Shown: positions 26,145 to 35,247, counted from the stretch's first letter. The stretch is 64,000 bases of DNA from Tissierellales bacterium (GCA_030146915.1 JASLAT010000034.1:62001-126000), one strand, 5' to 3'. The notes: generated by a model not told the origin, from the letters alone. Translations and numbers: made by a program.

Positions 26145-26972
26145 GTGATTGAACTAAGAGGAAAGCCTGTATCTGATCAAATTACAAGTGATAATATTAA
26201 GAGATTAAAAGATTTATCAATAGTTCCTAAATTAGCTGTTGTTAGAGTAGGAGATAGTCCCGATGATATTTACTATGAAAATAGCATAGTTAGGTATGGA
26301 AAAAAAATAGGTGCAAATGTGCTCAAATATACATATAATAGTGATATTAATACAGAGACATTACTTTTAAATATTAATAAGCTGAACTCAGATGATAACA
26401 TACATGGAATAATAGTTTTAAGACCTTTACCTACTCATTTAGATTATGATTTAATTAGTAAAGGTATTTCTCCAAGTAAAGATATAGATGCAATGAATCC
26501 TTTAAGTTTATTGAATTCATTTGAAGGTAAATTAGATCATTTTCTACCATCTACAGCTAAAGCAGTTTTGAATCTATTAGATTATTATAAAATAAATTTA
26601 AAAGGAAAACTTGTTACTATTATAAATAGAAGTGATGTTATAGGTAAGCCTTTGTCATTAATGATGTTGCATAGAGATGCAACGGTTACAGTTTGTCACT
26701 CTAAAACTAAAAATTTAAAAAATATAACTAGAAGTAGTGATATAGTTATTAGTGGTATTGGGAAAGCGGGTTTTTTAGGAAAAGATTATTTTTCTAAAGA
26801 AGCAATAGTAATAGATGTTGGCATGTCATTAGATAGTGAGGGGAAAATTAGCGGAGATGTTAAATATGACTCTGTTTTAAATAATATTAATATGATAACC
26901 CCTGTTCCTGGAGGAGTAGGTAGTGTGACTACTGCGACATTATTTCAGCAGATGTTACTAAATATAAAATAA
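26145..26972 (+). CDS. folD: FolD-like methylenetetrahydrofolate dehydrogenase/cyclohydrolase, variant active site
   Basis: This 275-residue protein has the FolD fold: an N-terminal catalytic domain and an NAD(P)-binding domain (IINRSDVIGKPLS, VTVCHSKT, VIDVGM, ITPVPGGVGSVTT). FolD interconverts methylene-, methenyl- and formyl-tetrahydrofolate. The usual YxxxK catalytic pair reads Y43-YEN-S47, so the Lys needed for cyclohydrolase activity in characterised FolD is not at its normal place, and GGVGPMT reads GGVGSVT. The start is GTG at 26145 after GGGGG. It may be dehydrogenase-biased or a clostridial subfamily. Confidence 0.85.
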   Translation: MIELRGKPVSDQITSDNIKRLKDLSIVPKLAVVRVGDSPDDIYYENSIVRYGKKIGANVLKYTYNSDINTETLLLNINKLNSDDNIHGIIVLRPLPTHLDYDLISKGISPSKDIDAMNPLSLLNSFEGKLDHFLPSTAKAVLNLLDYYKINLKGKLVTIINRSDVIGKPLSLMMLHRDATVTVCHSKTKNLKNITRSSDIVISGIGKAGFLGKDYFSKEAIVIDVGMSLDSEGKISGDVKYDSVLNNINMITPVPGGVGSVTTATLFQQMLLNIK

Positions 26973-26992
26973 AATAGAATATTTATTAGGTT

Positions 26993-27029
26993 AAAAGCAC
27001 AGTTTCTAAATAGATACAGTGCTTTTTTT
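26993..27029 (+). terminator. Intrinsic terminator after folD
   Basis: AAAAGCAC (26993-27000) and GTGCTTTT (27019-27026) flank an 18-base loop and run into further Ts. Confidence 0.7.
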
Positions 27030-27073
27030 ATTATATAGGATTTTTAAGATATTCATAAAGATACTCATTATAG

Positions 27074-27415
27074 AAAGACGAAATTATTTCCTATATAGAA
27101 GATATTCAAGGTTATATGAGGGATAGAGTATATAAAAAATTTAATAATTTTAAGAGTATTGGAGATATAAAATCTATTAGTGATATAAATGCCCTAGAAA
27201 TAGTAGAGAATAAAAAGACTAAAGAATTATTTGATTCATATAAGAGAGTAGGTTATGAAATATATAAAACTACATTAAAAAAGGGATTTATTTTAAGACC
27301 TTTAGGACATGTTTTATATTTCAATCCTCCATTAAATATAAAGAAAGAAGAGTTTGGAGAAGCTTTAAGGTTATGTAAATTTTCTATAGAAAAAGTACTT
27401 GGAAATCAAGAATAG
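27074..27415 (+). pseudogene. bioA: Remnant of a BioA-like class III aminotransferase (C-terminal fragment)
   Basis: The open frame from 27074 (ATG at 27116) encodes only about 114 residues that resemble the C-terminal quarter of adenosylmethionine-8-amino-7-oxononanoate aminotransferase (BioA, biotin synthesis). RVGYEIYKTTLKKG, FILRPLGHVLYFNPP and a final helix match. The preceding block where BioA has GDVRQLG and a GIELV-like motif is degraded to GDIKSISDINALEIV. The PLP-lysine domain is absent, with stops and a terminator upstream. No clear ribosome site precedes the ATG. It reads as a decaying gene. Confidence 0.7.
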
Positions 27416-27449
27416 ATAGAGTTTTTAGTTAATAAAATATGTAGAATAA

Positions 27450-27487
27450 AACCTCCGACATCTATAAAAAGAAAGATATCGGAGGTT
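27450..27487 (-). terminator. Terminator of the penicillin-binding protein gene
   Basis: AACCTCCGACATCT and AGATATCGGAGGTT form a 14-bp stem with one mismatch. On the minus strand it is followed by TTTTATT, so it ends leftward transcription from the PBP gene; it may also stop rightward readthrough. Confidence 0.75.
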
Positions 27488-27506
27488 ATTATAACTTATT
27501 TTATAT

Positions 27507-30506
27507 TTAATTTGATGGTGAATCAAGTGGAAACTCTACAGCTCCATTTGAATTTTTTTGTTCTTCTTTATTTTTATTATTTTCATTTTTATTACCATCA
27601 TTAGACACATTATTTTCTTGTTCTTCGTCATCTTTTTCTATTGGATTTCCATCTTCATCTAAAAGTTCTTCATCTTCTTCAGAAACACTTCCTGGTCCAT
27701 GCAGATTACAGTATGATCCAGGAACACTATAAATATAATCTGTAGGTACAATTCCACCATGGTTTGATGGATTATAGCTAGGTGTTCTTTTTATAAATAC
27801 TCTATTTACAACGTTAGAACTTGGACAATAATCTGTAGCTAAAAGTCCAGATGCACTATCTATTGTTTGAGATACGTGGACATCACAAGTTTTACTTGGT
27901 ACAGTACCTTCAGCAAAAATTTCTGTATATACTCTACTCCCTCTAGGGTCACTAGAACATAAAGAAGATGGCTTTAGTCCAGAATCACGACAGACACTAG
28001 CTGTAACTATACCATCAGGTCTATCAAATGTCGGTTTAGACTCTAGACCTTTATGCATCTTAACCATTATATTTTTCCATAATTGTGCAGCAGAACCACT
28101 TCCTTTAGATATTGTGATAGCCGGAGAGTCACTCCCTATCCACACACCAGTTGCATAATATGGACTAAATCCTACAAACCATATGTCTGCTTGATTTTGA
28201 GTAGTACCTGTTTTTCCTGCTGTAGCCATATTAGGTATTTGTGCTCTTCTAGCAATTCCCTGTGTAACAGTTGTATTTAAAATATCTTTCATTATATAAG
28301 CTTTTTGAGCACTAACTACTTCTGTAACTTCTTTGGTATCTTCAACTAATATATTACCATCTTTATCTTCAATCTTGAAAAAAGTCATTGGTTTAATATA
28401 ATTACCATCATTTGCAATTGCACCAAAAGCAGCAGTTACCTCCAATGGTGTTAAACCTTTGGTCATACCACCTAAAGCTAAAGATGATAAATTTTCATCA
28501 TTATTTCTTGGATTTTCACTTGCAGTAATAAAACTATCTTTCTTAGGATTATTAGGATTTATAATACCCATTTTTTCCAAATATTTCATAGAAGTTTTAA
28601 TACCTATTTTATTTAAAACTTTAACAGGAGGAACATTTGCAGATTGCTCTACAGCTTTTCTTAGAGGCATAAATCCTCTGTAACCATCCCTATACCAGTT
28701 ACGTGGCCATAATTTACCACCAGTGTAAAAAGGTATATCATCTATTGCTGTTGCAGCTGTAAATCCATTATCTAGTGCTGCAAGATAAGTTCCAATAGGT
28801 TTCATAACAGAACCAGGTTGCCTTTGTGAATCAGTTGCTCTATTTAAAATTCTATAGCCCTCTACATCTCTACCACCAACTAAAGCTTTTATATGACCAT
28901 TTCTATAGTCTAGAACAACAGTTGCTGATTGAGGTTGTACTATACCGGATTTAGCAACTGTAAAGAAATCATTACTTATTAGCAGTTGATTAGAAGCATT
29001 GACCTGATAGAAATTTTTATTCTTTTCTAAAAAATCATTTCTTATTACCAATTCATTGTTAGAATTTATATGATATTGATTTTCATCTATAGATATAGCT
29101 CCTACTGGAAATGTTACTAAATTCTTTCTATCATCTATTTCATAGAAGTCTACAATATCAATATGACTTTTATAAGGTTTAAGCTTCTGACTCTTTATAA
29201 CTAATCCTTGGTTATTTAGTTCATATTCATTACTATTTAATTTTAAATTATTTTCATCAGTGAGCAAGTTAGATCTAGAAAAATATACTATTTTATTATT
29301 ATTATCTATTATATTTTTACTTGAATCTCTTTTCCAGTTAACTAAAACAGGTGCTCTATATCCAGAAGTACTATTTAAAATAACATTAGTAAAGTTATTG
29401 TAGATACCTTCTAACTCTTTTTGAAGTTCCATATCAATCGTAGAGTAAATTTTAAGCCCACCTGTATATAGCTCATTTCTCGCTCCCTCTTCAGTATAGT
29501 TTAGTTTTTCTACTAAAAATTCAATAACTTGCTTTTTCAAGTAATCAGAAAAATAGGAAGAAATATCACTTTGAGACTTATCTCCAGGCTTTAAGTTTGA
29601 TCTAATATCCTCATTTAAAGCTTCTTCATATTCAGATTGAGTAATTTTTCCTAAACTTTTCATTTGTTTAAGAACTAATTTTTGTCTATCAATTGATTTA
29701 GGATTAAAAACTGCTACAAATTTCTCACCCATAAAGTCATAATGCATGATTTCATCATGTTTATCTGGATTGAAATTTTCAGGGCGAATACTTTCGTATG
29801 GGGCAAAATTGGCACTACTTTTAGCAATTCCTGCAATGAGTGCTGATTCTGCAATAGTTAACTCGTCTACATCTTTAGAAAAATACGTTTGAGCAGCTTC
29901 TTGAACACCATAAGCATTTTGGCCTAAAAAGATTCTATTTAAATATAATTCCAAAATTTGATCTTTAGTCAATACCCTTTCAACTTTTAGGGCCAAATAA
30001 GCTTCTTTAATTTTTCTTTCCCAACTTTTTTCTCTCGTTAAGTAAACATTTTTAACTAATTGTTGAGTTATAGTACTTGCACCTCTAACAATTCTTCCAG
30101 CTCTTATATTGTCTACAGCTGATGAAATTATACCTCTAGGGTCAATACCTATATGATTTTCAAAACGTTCATCTTCTATAGCTATAAAAGCATCTTGTAA
30201 ATGTTTAGGCATCTTATCTAACTTTACCACAGTTCTATATTCTTCAGCCTGTATCTTCTCTATAAGTTCCCCTTCTGGAGAAAGTATAAAAGAAGTTTGA
30301 TCTAGAGATGAGTTGATATTTGTTGGATCTATTTCAGGTGCATCTTTTAAAATAGAAATAACAACTCCACCTATGATAACTCCACCTGCTAATATAAGAA
30401 TTAGTAGAGCTTTTAGAAATGTCTTGAAAAAGTTTTTCTTTTTTTTGTTTTCATCTTTATCAAGATCAGTTTCTTGTTTATTTTTATTATTGTATTCCTC
30501 AGACAT
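27507..30506 (-). CDS. ponA: Class A penicillin-binding protein (PBP1A type)
   Basis: This 999-residue bifunctional cell-wall synthase has a short cytoplasmic tail, one membrane helix (about residues 30-50), a GT51 transglycosylase domain (EDERFENHIG, GASTITQQLVKN) and a transpeptidase domain with SVMK (Ser near residue 565), SAN and KTGT (near 764). Between them is an insert with three similar 20-30 residue repeats (about 425-520). The C-terminus has paired Cys-rich segments and an acidic, Asn/Glu/Lys-rich tail. ATG at 30506 follows GGAGGT. It is the only gene on this strand for 58 kb. Confidence 0.95.
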   Translation of the reverse strand: MSEEYNNKNKQETDLDKDENKKKKNFFKTFLKALLILILAGGVIIGGVVISILKDAPEIDPTNINSSLDQTSFILSPEGELIEKIQAEEYRTVVKLDKMPKHLQDAFIAIEDERFENHIGIDPRGIISSAVDNIRAGRIVRGASTITQQLVKNVYLTREKSWERKIKEAYLALKVERVLTKDQILELYLNRIFLGQNAYGVQEAAQTYFSKDVDELTIAESALIAGIAKSSANFAPYESIRPENFNPDKHDEIMHYDFMGEKFVAVFNPKSIDRQKLVLKQMKSLGKITQSEYEEALNEDIRSNLKPGDKSQSDISSYFSDYLKKQVIEFLVEKLNYTEEGARNELYTGGLKIYSTIDMELQKELEGIYNNFTNVILNSTSGYRAPVLVNWKRDSSKNIIDNNNKIVYFSRSNLLTDENNLKLNSNEYELNNQGLVIKSQKLKPYKSHIDIVDFYEIDDRKNLVTFPVGAISIDENQYHINSNNELVIRNDFLEKNKNFYQVNASNQLLISNDFFTVAKSGIVQPQSATVVLDYRNGHIKALVGGRDVEGYRILNRATDSQRQPGSVMKPIGTYLAALDNGFTAATAIDDIPFYTGGKLWPRNWYRDGYRGFMPLRKAVEQSANVPPVKVLNKIGIKTSMKYLEKMGIINPNNPKKDSFITASENPRNNDENLSSLALGGMTKGLTPLEVTAAFGAIANDGNYIKPMTFFKIEDKDGNILVEDTKEVTEVVSAQKAYIMKDILNTTVTQGIARRAQIPNMATAGKTGTTQNQADIWFVGFSPYYATGVWIGSDSPAITISKGSGSAAQLWKNIMVKMHKGLESKPTFDRPDGIVTASVCRDSGLKPSSLCSSDPRGSRVYTEIFAEGTVPSKTCDVHVSQTIDSASGLLATDYCPSSNVVNRVFIKRTPSYNPSNHGGIVPTDYIYSVPGSYCNLHGPGSVSEEDEELLDEDGNPIEKDDEEQENNVSNDGNKNENNKNKEEQKNSNGAVEFPLDSPSN

Positions 30507-30545
30507 TTAATACCTCCTTAAATGATAAAAGGGATTGATTAATTT

Positions 30546-30574
30546 ATTATATCACAGAAATAAAAATCTGTTAA
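30546..30574 (-). promoter_or_regulatory. Promoter for the penicillin-binding protein gene
   Basis: On the minus strand TTAACA (30574-30569) and TATAAT (30551-30546) are separated by 17 bp, about 40 nt ahead of the PBP start codon. Confidence 0.65.
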
Positions 30575-30687
30575 CTTAATGACAGGCAGTTATTTTTGTA
30601 ATATATATTAGGATGTTTATTGTCTTATTAGAAATATAAAGAGAAAGATGATATAATGAGATTATAGAATATATAGGGAGTGGTAAA

Positions 30688-31965
30688 TTGCTAGATAAAA
30701 ATGATGATAGGGAAAGAGTTTTACTTATGGGATTGGATCTTATAAATGATGAGATTCCAATAGATAATTCCCTTGATGAGCTCGAGGAATTAGTTAAAGC
30801 AGCCGGTGGTGTAGTTGTATCTAGGTTAAGTCAAAGATCTAACTCTATAAATCCAACGTATTTTATTGGAAAGGGTAAAGTACATGAAATTAAAAACTAT
30901 TGTAAAGAGCTAAATATAGATACAGTTGTTTTTAATGATGAATTATCAGGAGCTCAACTTAGAAATTTAGAATCTATTATTGATAGGAAAATTGTAGATA
31001 GAACAAGTTTAATATTAGATATATTTGCAAATAGAGCTACATCTAAAGAGGGTAAACTTCAAGTTAAACTAGCACAATTAGAATATAGATTACCAAGACT
31101 TGTAGGATTTAGAGATTACTTATCTAGGGAAGGTGGAGGCATCGGTACTAGAGGTCCTGGAGAGCAAAAATTAGAAACAGATAGAAGACATATATTAAGA
31201 GAAATAAATAATATAAGATTAGAGCTTAAAAAAGTAGAAAAAAATAGAAATTTAAAGAGAAAGAAAAGATCTAATTCTAATCTACCGATAGTTGCACTAG
31301 TAGGTTATACAAATGCAGGTAAGTCTACGATTTTAAATTCTGTCGTGGAAAAAACTACAGATGAAAATGATAAGAAGGTTTTTGCAAAGGATATGCTTTT
31401 TGCAACACTTGATACATCTTTAAGAAGAGCTAAATTAAGCAATGGTCAAGAGTTCCTATTAACAGATACAGTAGGGTTTGTATCTAAACTTCCAACTAAA
31501 TTGGTAGAAGCTTTTAAAGGTACTTTAGAAGAGGTAGAGTATGCCGATTTATTATTGCATGTGGTAGATGCATCGAGTGAAGACTTAGATATACAAATAG
31601 ATACTACAATGAAAATATTAGATGATTTAAAAGTTTTAGATAAGCCGATAATAACTGTATTTAATAAAATGGATAAAGTAGAAATACAAGATTTATTTTT
31701 CAAAGATAGTGGTAATTATGATAAGATATTTATATCAGCATATAAAGAAAGTGATATAGAGAGACTGGTAAAAAACATAGAGGATAAATTACCACAAAAA
31801 TACTATGATGTGAATATGAAAATACCGTTTATTGATCATAATATTTTAGATTATTTTATGAGTAACTATGAAGTTGAAAAGATTGAATATTTAGAAGAAG
31901 GCACTTTATTACAAGTCAGAATTAGCCAGATAGATTTTAATAAGTATAGTAAATATATAATATAA
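30688..31965 (+). CDS. hflX: GTPase HflX
   Basis: This 425-residue ribosome-associated GTPase can split or rescue stalled ribosomes. The N-terminal HflX domain contains FIGKGKVHEI and the GGxGTRGPGEQKLETDRR motif. The G domain has GYTNAGKST, DTVGFVSKLP and NKMD. The start is TTG at 30688 after GGGAGTGG, and a TATAAT box lies at 30652-30657. It is the first gene of a rightward block opposite the PBP gene. Confidence 0.95.
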   Translation: MLDKNDDRERVLLMGLDLINDEIPIDNSLDELEELVKAAGGVVVSRLSQRSNSINPTYFIGKGKVHEIKNYCKELNIDTVVFNDELSGAQLRNLESIIDRKIVDRTSLILDIFANRATSKEGKLQVKLAQLEYRLPRLVGFRDYLSREGGGIGTRGPGEQKLETDRRHILREINNIRLELKKVEKNRNLKRKKRSNSNLPIVALVGYTNAGKSTILNSVVEKTTDENDKKVFAKDMLFATLDTSLRRAKLSNGQEFLLTDTVGFVSKLPTKLVEAFKGTLEEVEYADLLLHVVDASSEDLDIQIDTTMKILDDLKVLDKPIITVFNKMDKVEIQDLFFKDSGNYDKIFISAYKESDIERLVKNIEDKLPQKYYDVNMKIPFIDHNILDYFMSNYEVEKIEYLEEGTLLQVRISQIDFNKYSKYII

Positions 31966-31986
31966 AATTAAAGGAGTGTGCTGACT

Positions 31987-32430
31987 ATGTTGATTAGAAA
32001 TTGTGCAGGTGGAGTAGTTTTTAAGGATGGAAAGGCCCTTATATTAAAAAATGAAAAGGGAGAATGGGTCCTACCAAAAGGTAAAATTCGAGAAAATAAG
32101 TTAGCTACTGAAACAGCTGTTGAAAGGGTAAAATATGAAACTGGTGTAGATGCAAACATAATTTCTGCTGCAGGAGATACAGCGTATGAATTTTTTTCAA
32201 TAACTAGAGAAAAACCTGTTTGTAATAAAATAACCTGGTTTATTATGGAAGCTAATGATTTAGATTATGAGATTAATGAAGATGAAGGTTTTACCGAAGG
32301 AGGATTTTATCCAGTAGAAAAAGCTATAGATATGATAACATATAGTCAGGACAAGTCTCTTTTAAAATTATCAAAAGAAAAATATATAGAATGTAAAGAG
32401 TATGAAAAAAAGTTGGAAGCTTCAAAATAA
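31987..32430 (+). CDS. Nudix-fold protein with a degenerate Nudix box
   Basis: The product of about 147 residues has the Nudix fold pattern (CAGGVVFKDGKALILKN, then GEWVLPKGKI). The catalytic Nudix box is damaged. With Gly32 as first residue, the expected Glu is Lys38, the Arg-Glu pair is Glu46-Arg47, and the first Glu of the EE pair is Tyr50; only Glu51 and Gly53 remain. It may be a non-hydrolytic nucleotide-binding or regulatory protein. ATG 31987 has the right distance from AAGGAG at 31971-31976; a GTG at 31978 does not. Confidence 0.82.
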   Translation: MLIRNCAGGVVFKDGKALILKNEKGEWVLPKGKIRENKLATETAVERVKYETGVDANIISAAGDTAYEFFSITREKPVCNKITWFIMEANDLDYEINEDEGFTEGGFYPVEKAIDMITYSQDKSLLKLSKEKYIECKEYEKKLEASK

Positions 32431-32441
32431 AAATTATTAAT

Positions 32442-32470
32442 AAAAAATAAGGACTTGTTCCTTATTTTTT
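32442..32470 (+). terminator. Intrinsic terminator after the Nudix-fold gene
   Basis: AAAAAATAAGGA and TCCTTATTTTTT form a perfect 12-bp stem with a five-base loop, with a T-rich 3' arm. Confidence 0.8.
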
Positions 32471-32490
32471 ATTGTATAAGGAGAGGAAAA

Positions 32491-33141
32491 ATGAAACATA
32501 AAAGGTATAAAACTATATACAAATATGGAGTTGATGAGATAGATATTAATAAGTCAAGATTTATAGGTTATGCTAAACCGGTAGAAAGTGAAGAGGAGGC
32601 TTTAGAGTTTATAGAAAAAATAAATACTAAGCATCATGATGCAACACATAATGTTTATGCTTATATAATAGGATTAGATGCTTTAACACAAAGATTTAGT
32701 GATGATGGTGAGCCATCAGGTACAGCAGGGATACCTACTTTGGAAGTATTAAAGAAAGAGGGACTAGTAAACGTAGTAGTTGTTGGGACTAGATATTTTG
32801 GGGGTACAAAATTAGGAGCGGGAGGTCTAATAAGAGCATATACAAAAACTGCTAAAATAGGTATAGATGCTGGAATAATAGTGGACATGGTTTTAAATTA
32901 TATAGTAAAAGTTAGAATAGAATACACTTTGTATGGTTCTATAGAGAACTATTTATTAAATGAAAATTATATTATAAAAGATTCTGTGTTTGATGATGCT
33001 GTTAATTTATATGTTTATGTTGAAGTTGATCAATATGACCATTTTTCTAAAAAAATTACTGATTTAAGTAATGGAGATGCTTTAATAAGTATAGAGAGTC
33101 AGGAATATGTAGCTATGAAGGATGGAAAAGTGATTAAATAG
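32491..33141 (+). CDS. yigZ: YigZ/IMPACT family protein
   Basis: This 216-residue protein of the UPF0029/IMPACT family has the signature QRFSDDGEPSGTAGIPTLE, then VVVVGTRYFGGTKLGAGGLIRAY, and a C-terminal DUF1949-like domain. Eukaryotic IMPACT modulates translational control; the bacterial role is unclear. The ATG at 32491 follows AAGGAGAGG; the longer frame from 32455 starts inside a terminator and is rejected. Confidence 0.94.
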   Translation: MKHKRYKTIYKYGVDEIDINKSRFIGYAKPVESEEEALEFIEKINTKHHDATHNVYAYIIGLDALTQRFSDDGEPSGTAGIPTLEVLKKEGLVNVVVVGTRYFGGTKLGAGGLIRAYTKTAKIGIDAGIIVDMVLNYIVKVRIEYTLYGSIENYLLNENYIIKDSVFDDAVNLYVYVEVDQYDHFSKKITDLSNGDALISIESQEYVAMKDGKVIK

Positions 33142-33197
33142 ATGTTTAATATATACTCTAAGGGGGTATAATAAATCTATATTAGGAGGATGATAAT

Positions 33198-33626
33198 ATG
33201 TCAAATATAAAGCAGGAAATGCTAGATAAAAAAGTATGGGCAGTAGCAGGATTAACAGATAAGACAGATAGATATGGATATAAAATATGGAAAATTTTAA
33301 AGGAACATGGTTATAAAGCATATGGTGTAAATCCTAGATTAGATGAGTTAGAGGGAGAAAAGGTTTATGACTCTGTTAAGGATATTGATGAAAAAGTAGA
33401 TGTTTTAGATATGGTTGTTGGACCGAAGATTGCTATAAAAACTTTAGAAGAAGCTAAGGATGCTGGGATAGAATATATTTTCTTTCAACCAGGAAGTTAT
33501 GATGATGAAGTAGTTAAGAAGGCAGAAGAGCTAGGTTTAAAGTATTTGACAGGAGATTGTATATACGCAACATTAAGAGATCAAGGGCCTAAGAAGCAAG
33601 ATAGTGGAATGTGTAAAATATTTTAA
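33198..33626 (+). CDS. CoA-binding domain protein
   Basis: This 142-residue stand-alone CoA-binding protein (YccU type) has a Rossmann-like fold. Family blocks are WAVAGLTDKTDRYGYKIW, the GVNPRLDELEGEKVYDSV region and IEYIFFQPGSYDDEV, ending in TGDCIYATLR with a conserved Cys. The biochemical role is not defined in the family. It has AGGAGG upstream and is followed by a terminator. Confidence 0.9.
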   Translation: MSNIKQEMLDKKVWAVAGLTDKTDRYGYKIWKILKEHGYKAYGVNPRLDELEGEKVYDSVKDIDEKVDVLDMVVGPKIAIKTLEEAKDAGIEYIFFQPGSYDDEVVKKAEELGLKYLTGDCIYATLRDQGPKKQDSGMCKIF

Positions 33627-33643
33627 TTTATAACTTGATTATT

Positions 33644-33718
33644 ATAATACCCGCGAAGAATTAATTTTAGATATTATTTCTTAAGTATCTTAAATACTTC
33701 TCAGGGTATTATTTTTTA
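33644..33718 (+). terminator. Intrinsic terminator after the CoA-binding protein gene
   Basis: ATAATACCC (33644-33652) pairs with GGGTATTAT (33704-33712) and is followed by six Ts. The long interior contains a smaller hairpin (AAGTAT, ATACTT). Confidence 0.65.
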
Positions 33719-33749
33719 TGCTATAATTGACTTAATAGGAGATGATAAC

Positions 33750-34460
33750 ATGGATAATACAATAGAGAGACTAGTTGAGTGGTTACAAAATCAGGTTATA
33801 TCAGCTGGATCAAAAGGTATAATATTTGGCTTAAGTGGAGGGGTAGATTCGGCTGTTATGGCAGGGTTAGCTAAAAAAGCTTTTCCTGATAACAGTGTTG
33901 GAGTTATAATGCCTTGTCATAGTATTGATCAAGATGAAGAACATGGAATTTTAGTTGCTAAATCATTAGGATTAGAAACTTTAAAAGTTGATCTGAGCTC
34001 TACTTATGATGAATTATTAAATGCTGTAAACATAGACTGCAATAATAAGTTAGCAAGATCTAATATTAAACCTAGGCTTAGAATGACAACTCTATATTAT
34101 TTTGCTCAGACCTTTAATTATTTGGTCGCAGGTCCAACTAATAAATCTGAGTTTATTACTGGATATTTTACTAAACATGGAGACAGTGCTGTTGATATGT
34201 TACCATTAATTGACTTTACTAAGTCAGAGATATATGAAATGGCTGAGATATTAAAGATACCAAAAGAAATAATAGAGAAAACTCCAAGTGCAGGACTATG
34301 GAAAAATCAATCTGATGAAGAAGAAATGGGTTTTACTTATGAAGTACTAGAATCATATATAAATAAAGAAGAAGTATCAAATGATTTGTCTAATAAAATT
34401 GATAATATGTATAAAAAAAGTCAACACAAACGTCAATATCCACCATACTTTAAAAAATAG
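33750..34460 (+). CDS. nadE: Ammonia-dependent NAD+ synthetase
   Basis: This 236-residue enzyme makes NAD+ from deamido-NAD, ATP and ammonia. The PP-loop motif SGGVDS (residues 29-34) and the block GPTNKSEFITGYFTKHGD are intact. The glutaminase (nitrilase) domain found in long NadE proteins is absent, so free NH3 is the nitrogen donor, as in other short NadE enzymes. It is preceded by a TATAAT box near 33722. Confidence 0.95.
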   Translation: MDNTIERLVEWLQNQVISAGSKGIIFGLSGGVDSAVMAGLAKKAFPDNSVGVIMPCHSIDQDEEHGILVAKSLGLETLKVDLSSTYDELLNAVNIDCNNKLARSNIKPRLRMTTLYYFAQTFNYLVAGPTNKSEFITGYFTKHGDSAVDMLPLIDFTKSEIYEMAEILKIPKEIIEKTPSAGLWKNQSDEEEMGFTYEVLESYINKEEVSNDLSNKIDNMYKKSQHKRQYPPYFKK

Positions 34461-34518
34461 ATGCAAAAACAGATATACTATGCTAAAATAATGTTAGTAT
34501 TTTATAAGGAGAGATAAT

Positions 34519-35247
34519 ATGGCAGGACATTCAAAATGGAGTAATATAAAGCATAAAAAAGGTAAAGAAGATGCTAAGAGAGGCAAGATATTTACTAAAA
34601 TAGGTAGAGAAATAATGGTAGCTACTAAAGAAGGAGGTTCTGATCCAGAGTTTAACCCTGCATTAGCATCCGCTATAGATAAGGCAAAAGCAGCCAACAT
34701 GCCTAATGATAATATTAAACGTGCTATAAAAAGGGGAAGCGGTGAATTAGGTGGTAAAAACTTCGAAGAAGTGGCATATGAGGGGTATGGACCAGGAGGT
34801 ATAGCTGTATATGTATCTTGTTTAACTGATAATAGGAATAGAACAGCTCCTGAGGTGAGACATGCTTTTGATAGAGGTGGAGGAAACTTAGGGCAAGATG
34901 GATCAGTTTCATACTTATTCAAAAGAGTAGGTCTTATAGGTATAGAAAAGTCTGAAACAATAGATGAGGACTCACTTATGTTAGAATCTATAGATTTAGG
35001 GGCAGAAGATTTTTCTATTGAAGATGAGGGTTACGAGATAATCACTGAGCCAAAAGAATTTAATAAAGTTAAGGAAGGTTTAGAAGAATTAGGGTATGAG
35101 TTTGCTATAGTAGAATTAACTTACTTACCAGAAACTACTATCAAGTTATCTGAAGAGGAAGACATTGAAAATATGGAAAAGTTAATTGATCTTTTAGAAG
35201 ATTTAGATGACGTTCAAGATGTTTATCACAATTGGGAAATGGATTAA
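34519..35247 (+). CDS. yebC: YebC/PmpR family transcriptional regulator
   Basis: This 242-residue protein starts with the hallmark AGHSKWSNIKHKKGKEDAKR and contains RAIKRGSGE and GPGGIAVYVSCLTDNRNRT. The family is annotated as DNA-binding regulators, and some members are reported to act on translation at difficult sequences. AAGGAGAG precedes the ATG, and an extended -10 like element (TGCTAAAAT at 34481-34489) lies upstream. Confidence 0.94.
   Translation: MAGHSKWSNIKHKKGKEDAKRGKIFTKIGREIMVATKEGGSDPEFNPALASAIDKAKAANMPNDNIKRAIKRGSGELGGKNFEEVAYEGYGPGGIAVYVSCLTDNRNRTAPEVRHAFDRGGGNLGQDGSVSYLFKRVGLIGIEKSETIDEDSLMLESIDLGAEDFSIEDEGYEIITEPKEFNKVKEGLEELGYEFAIVELTYLPETTIKLSEEEDIENMEKLIDLLEDLDDVQDVYHNWEMD

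Noticed and set aside
27116..27415. Intact small hypothetical gene
   Set aside because: The sequence resembles only the C-terminal piece of BioA with degraded motifs, and the similarity extends upstream of the ATG, so a pseudogene remnant is favoured.
28083..28280. Cys/Ser-rich frame opposite the PBP gene
   Set aside because: It is an antisense shadow of the transpeptidase coding sequence with no start signals.
32455..32490. Upstream start for the YigZ protein
   Set aside because: It begins inside a terminator hairpin, and a good ribosome site lies just before ATG 32491.
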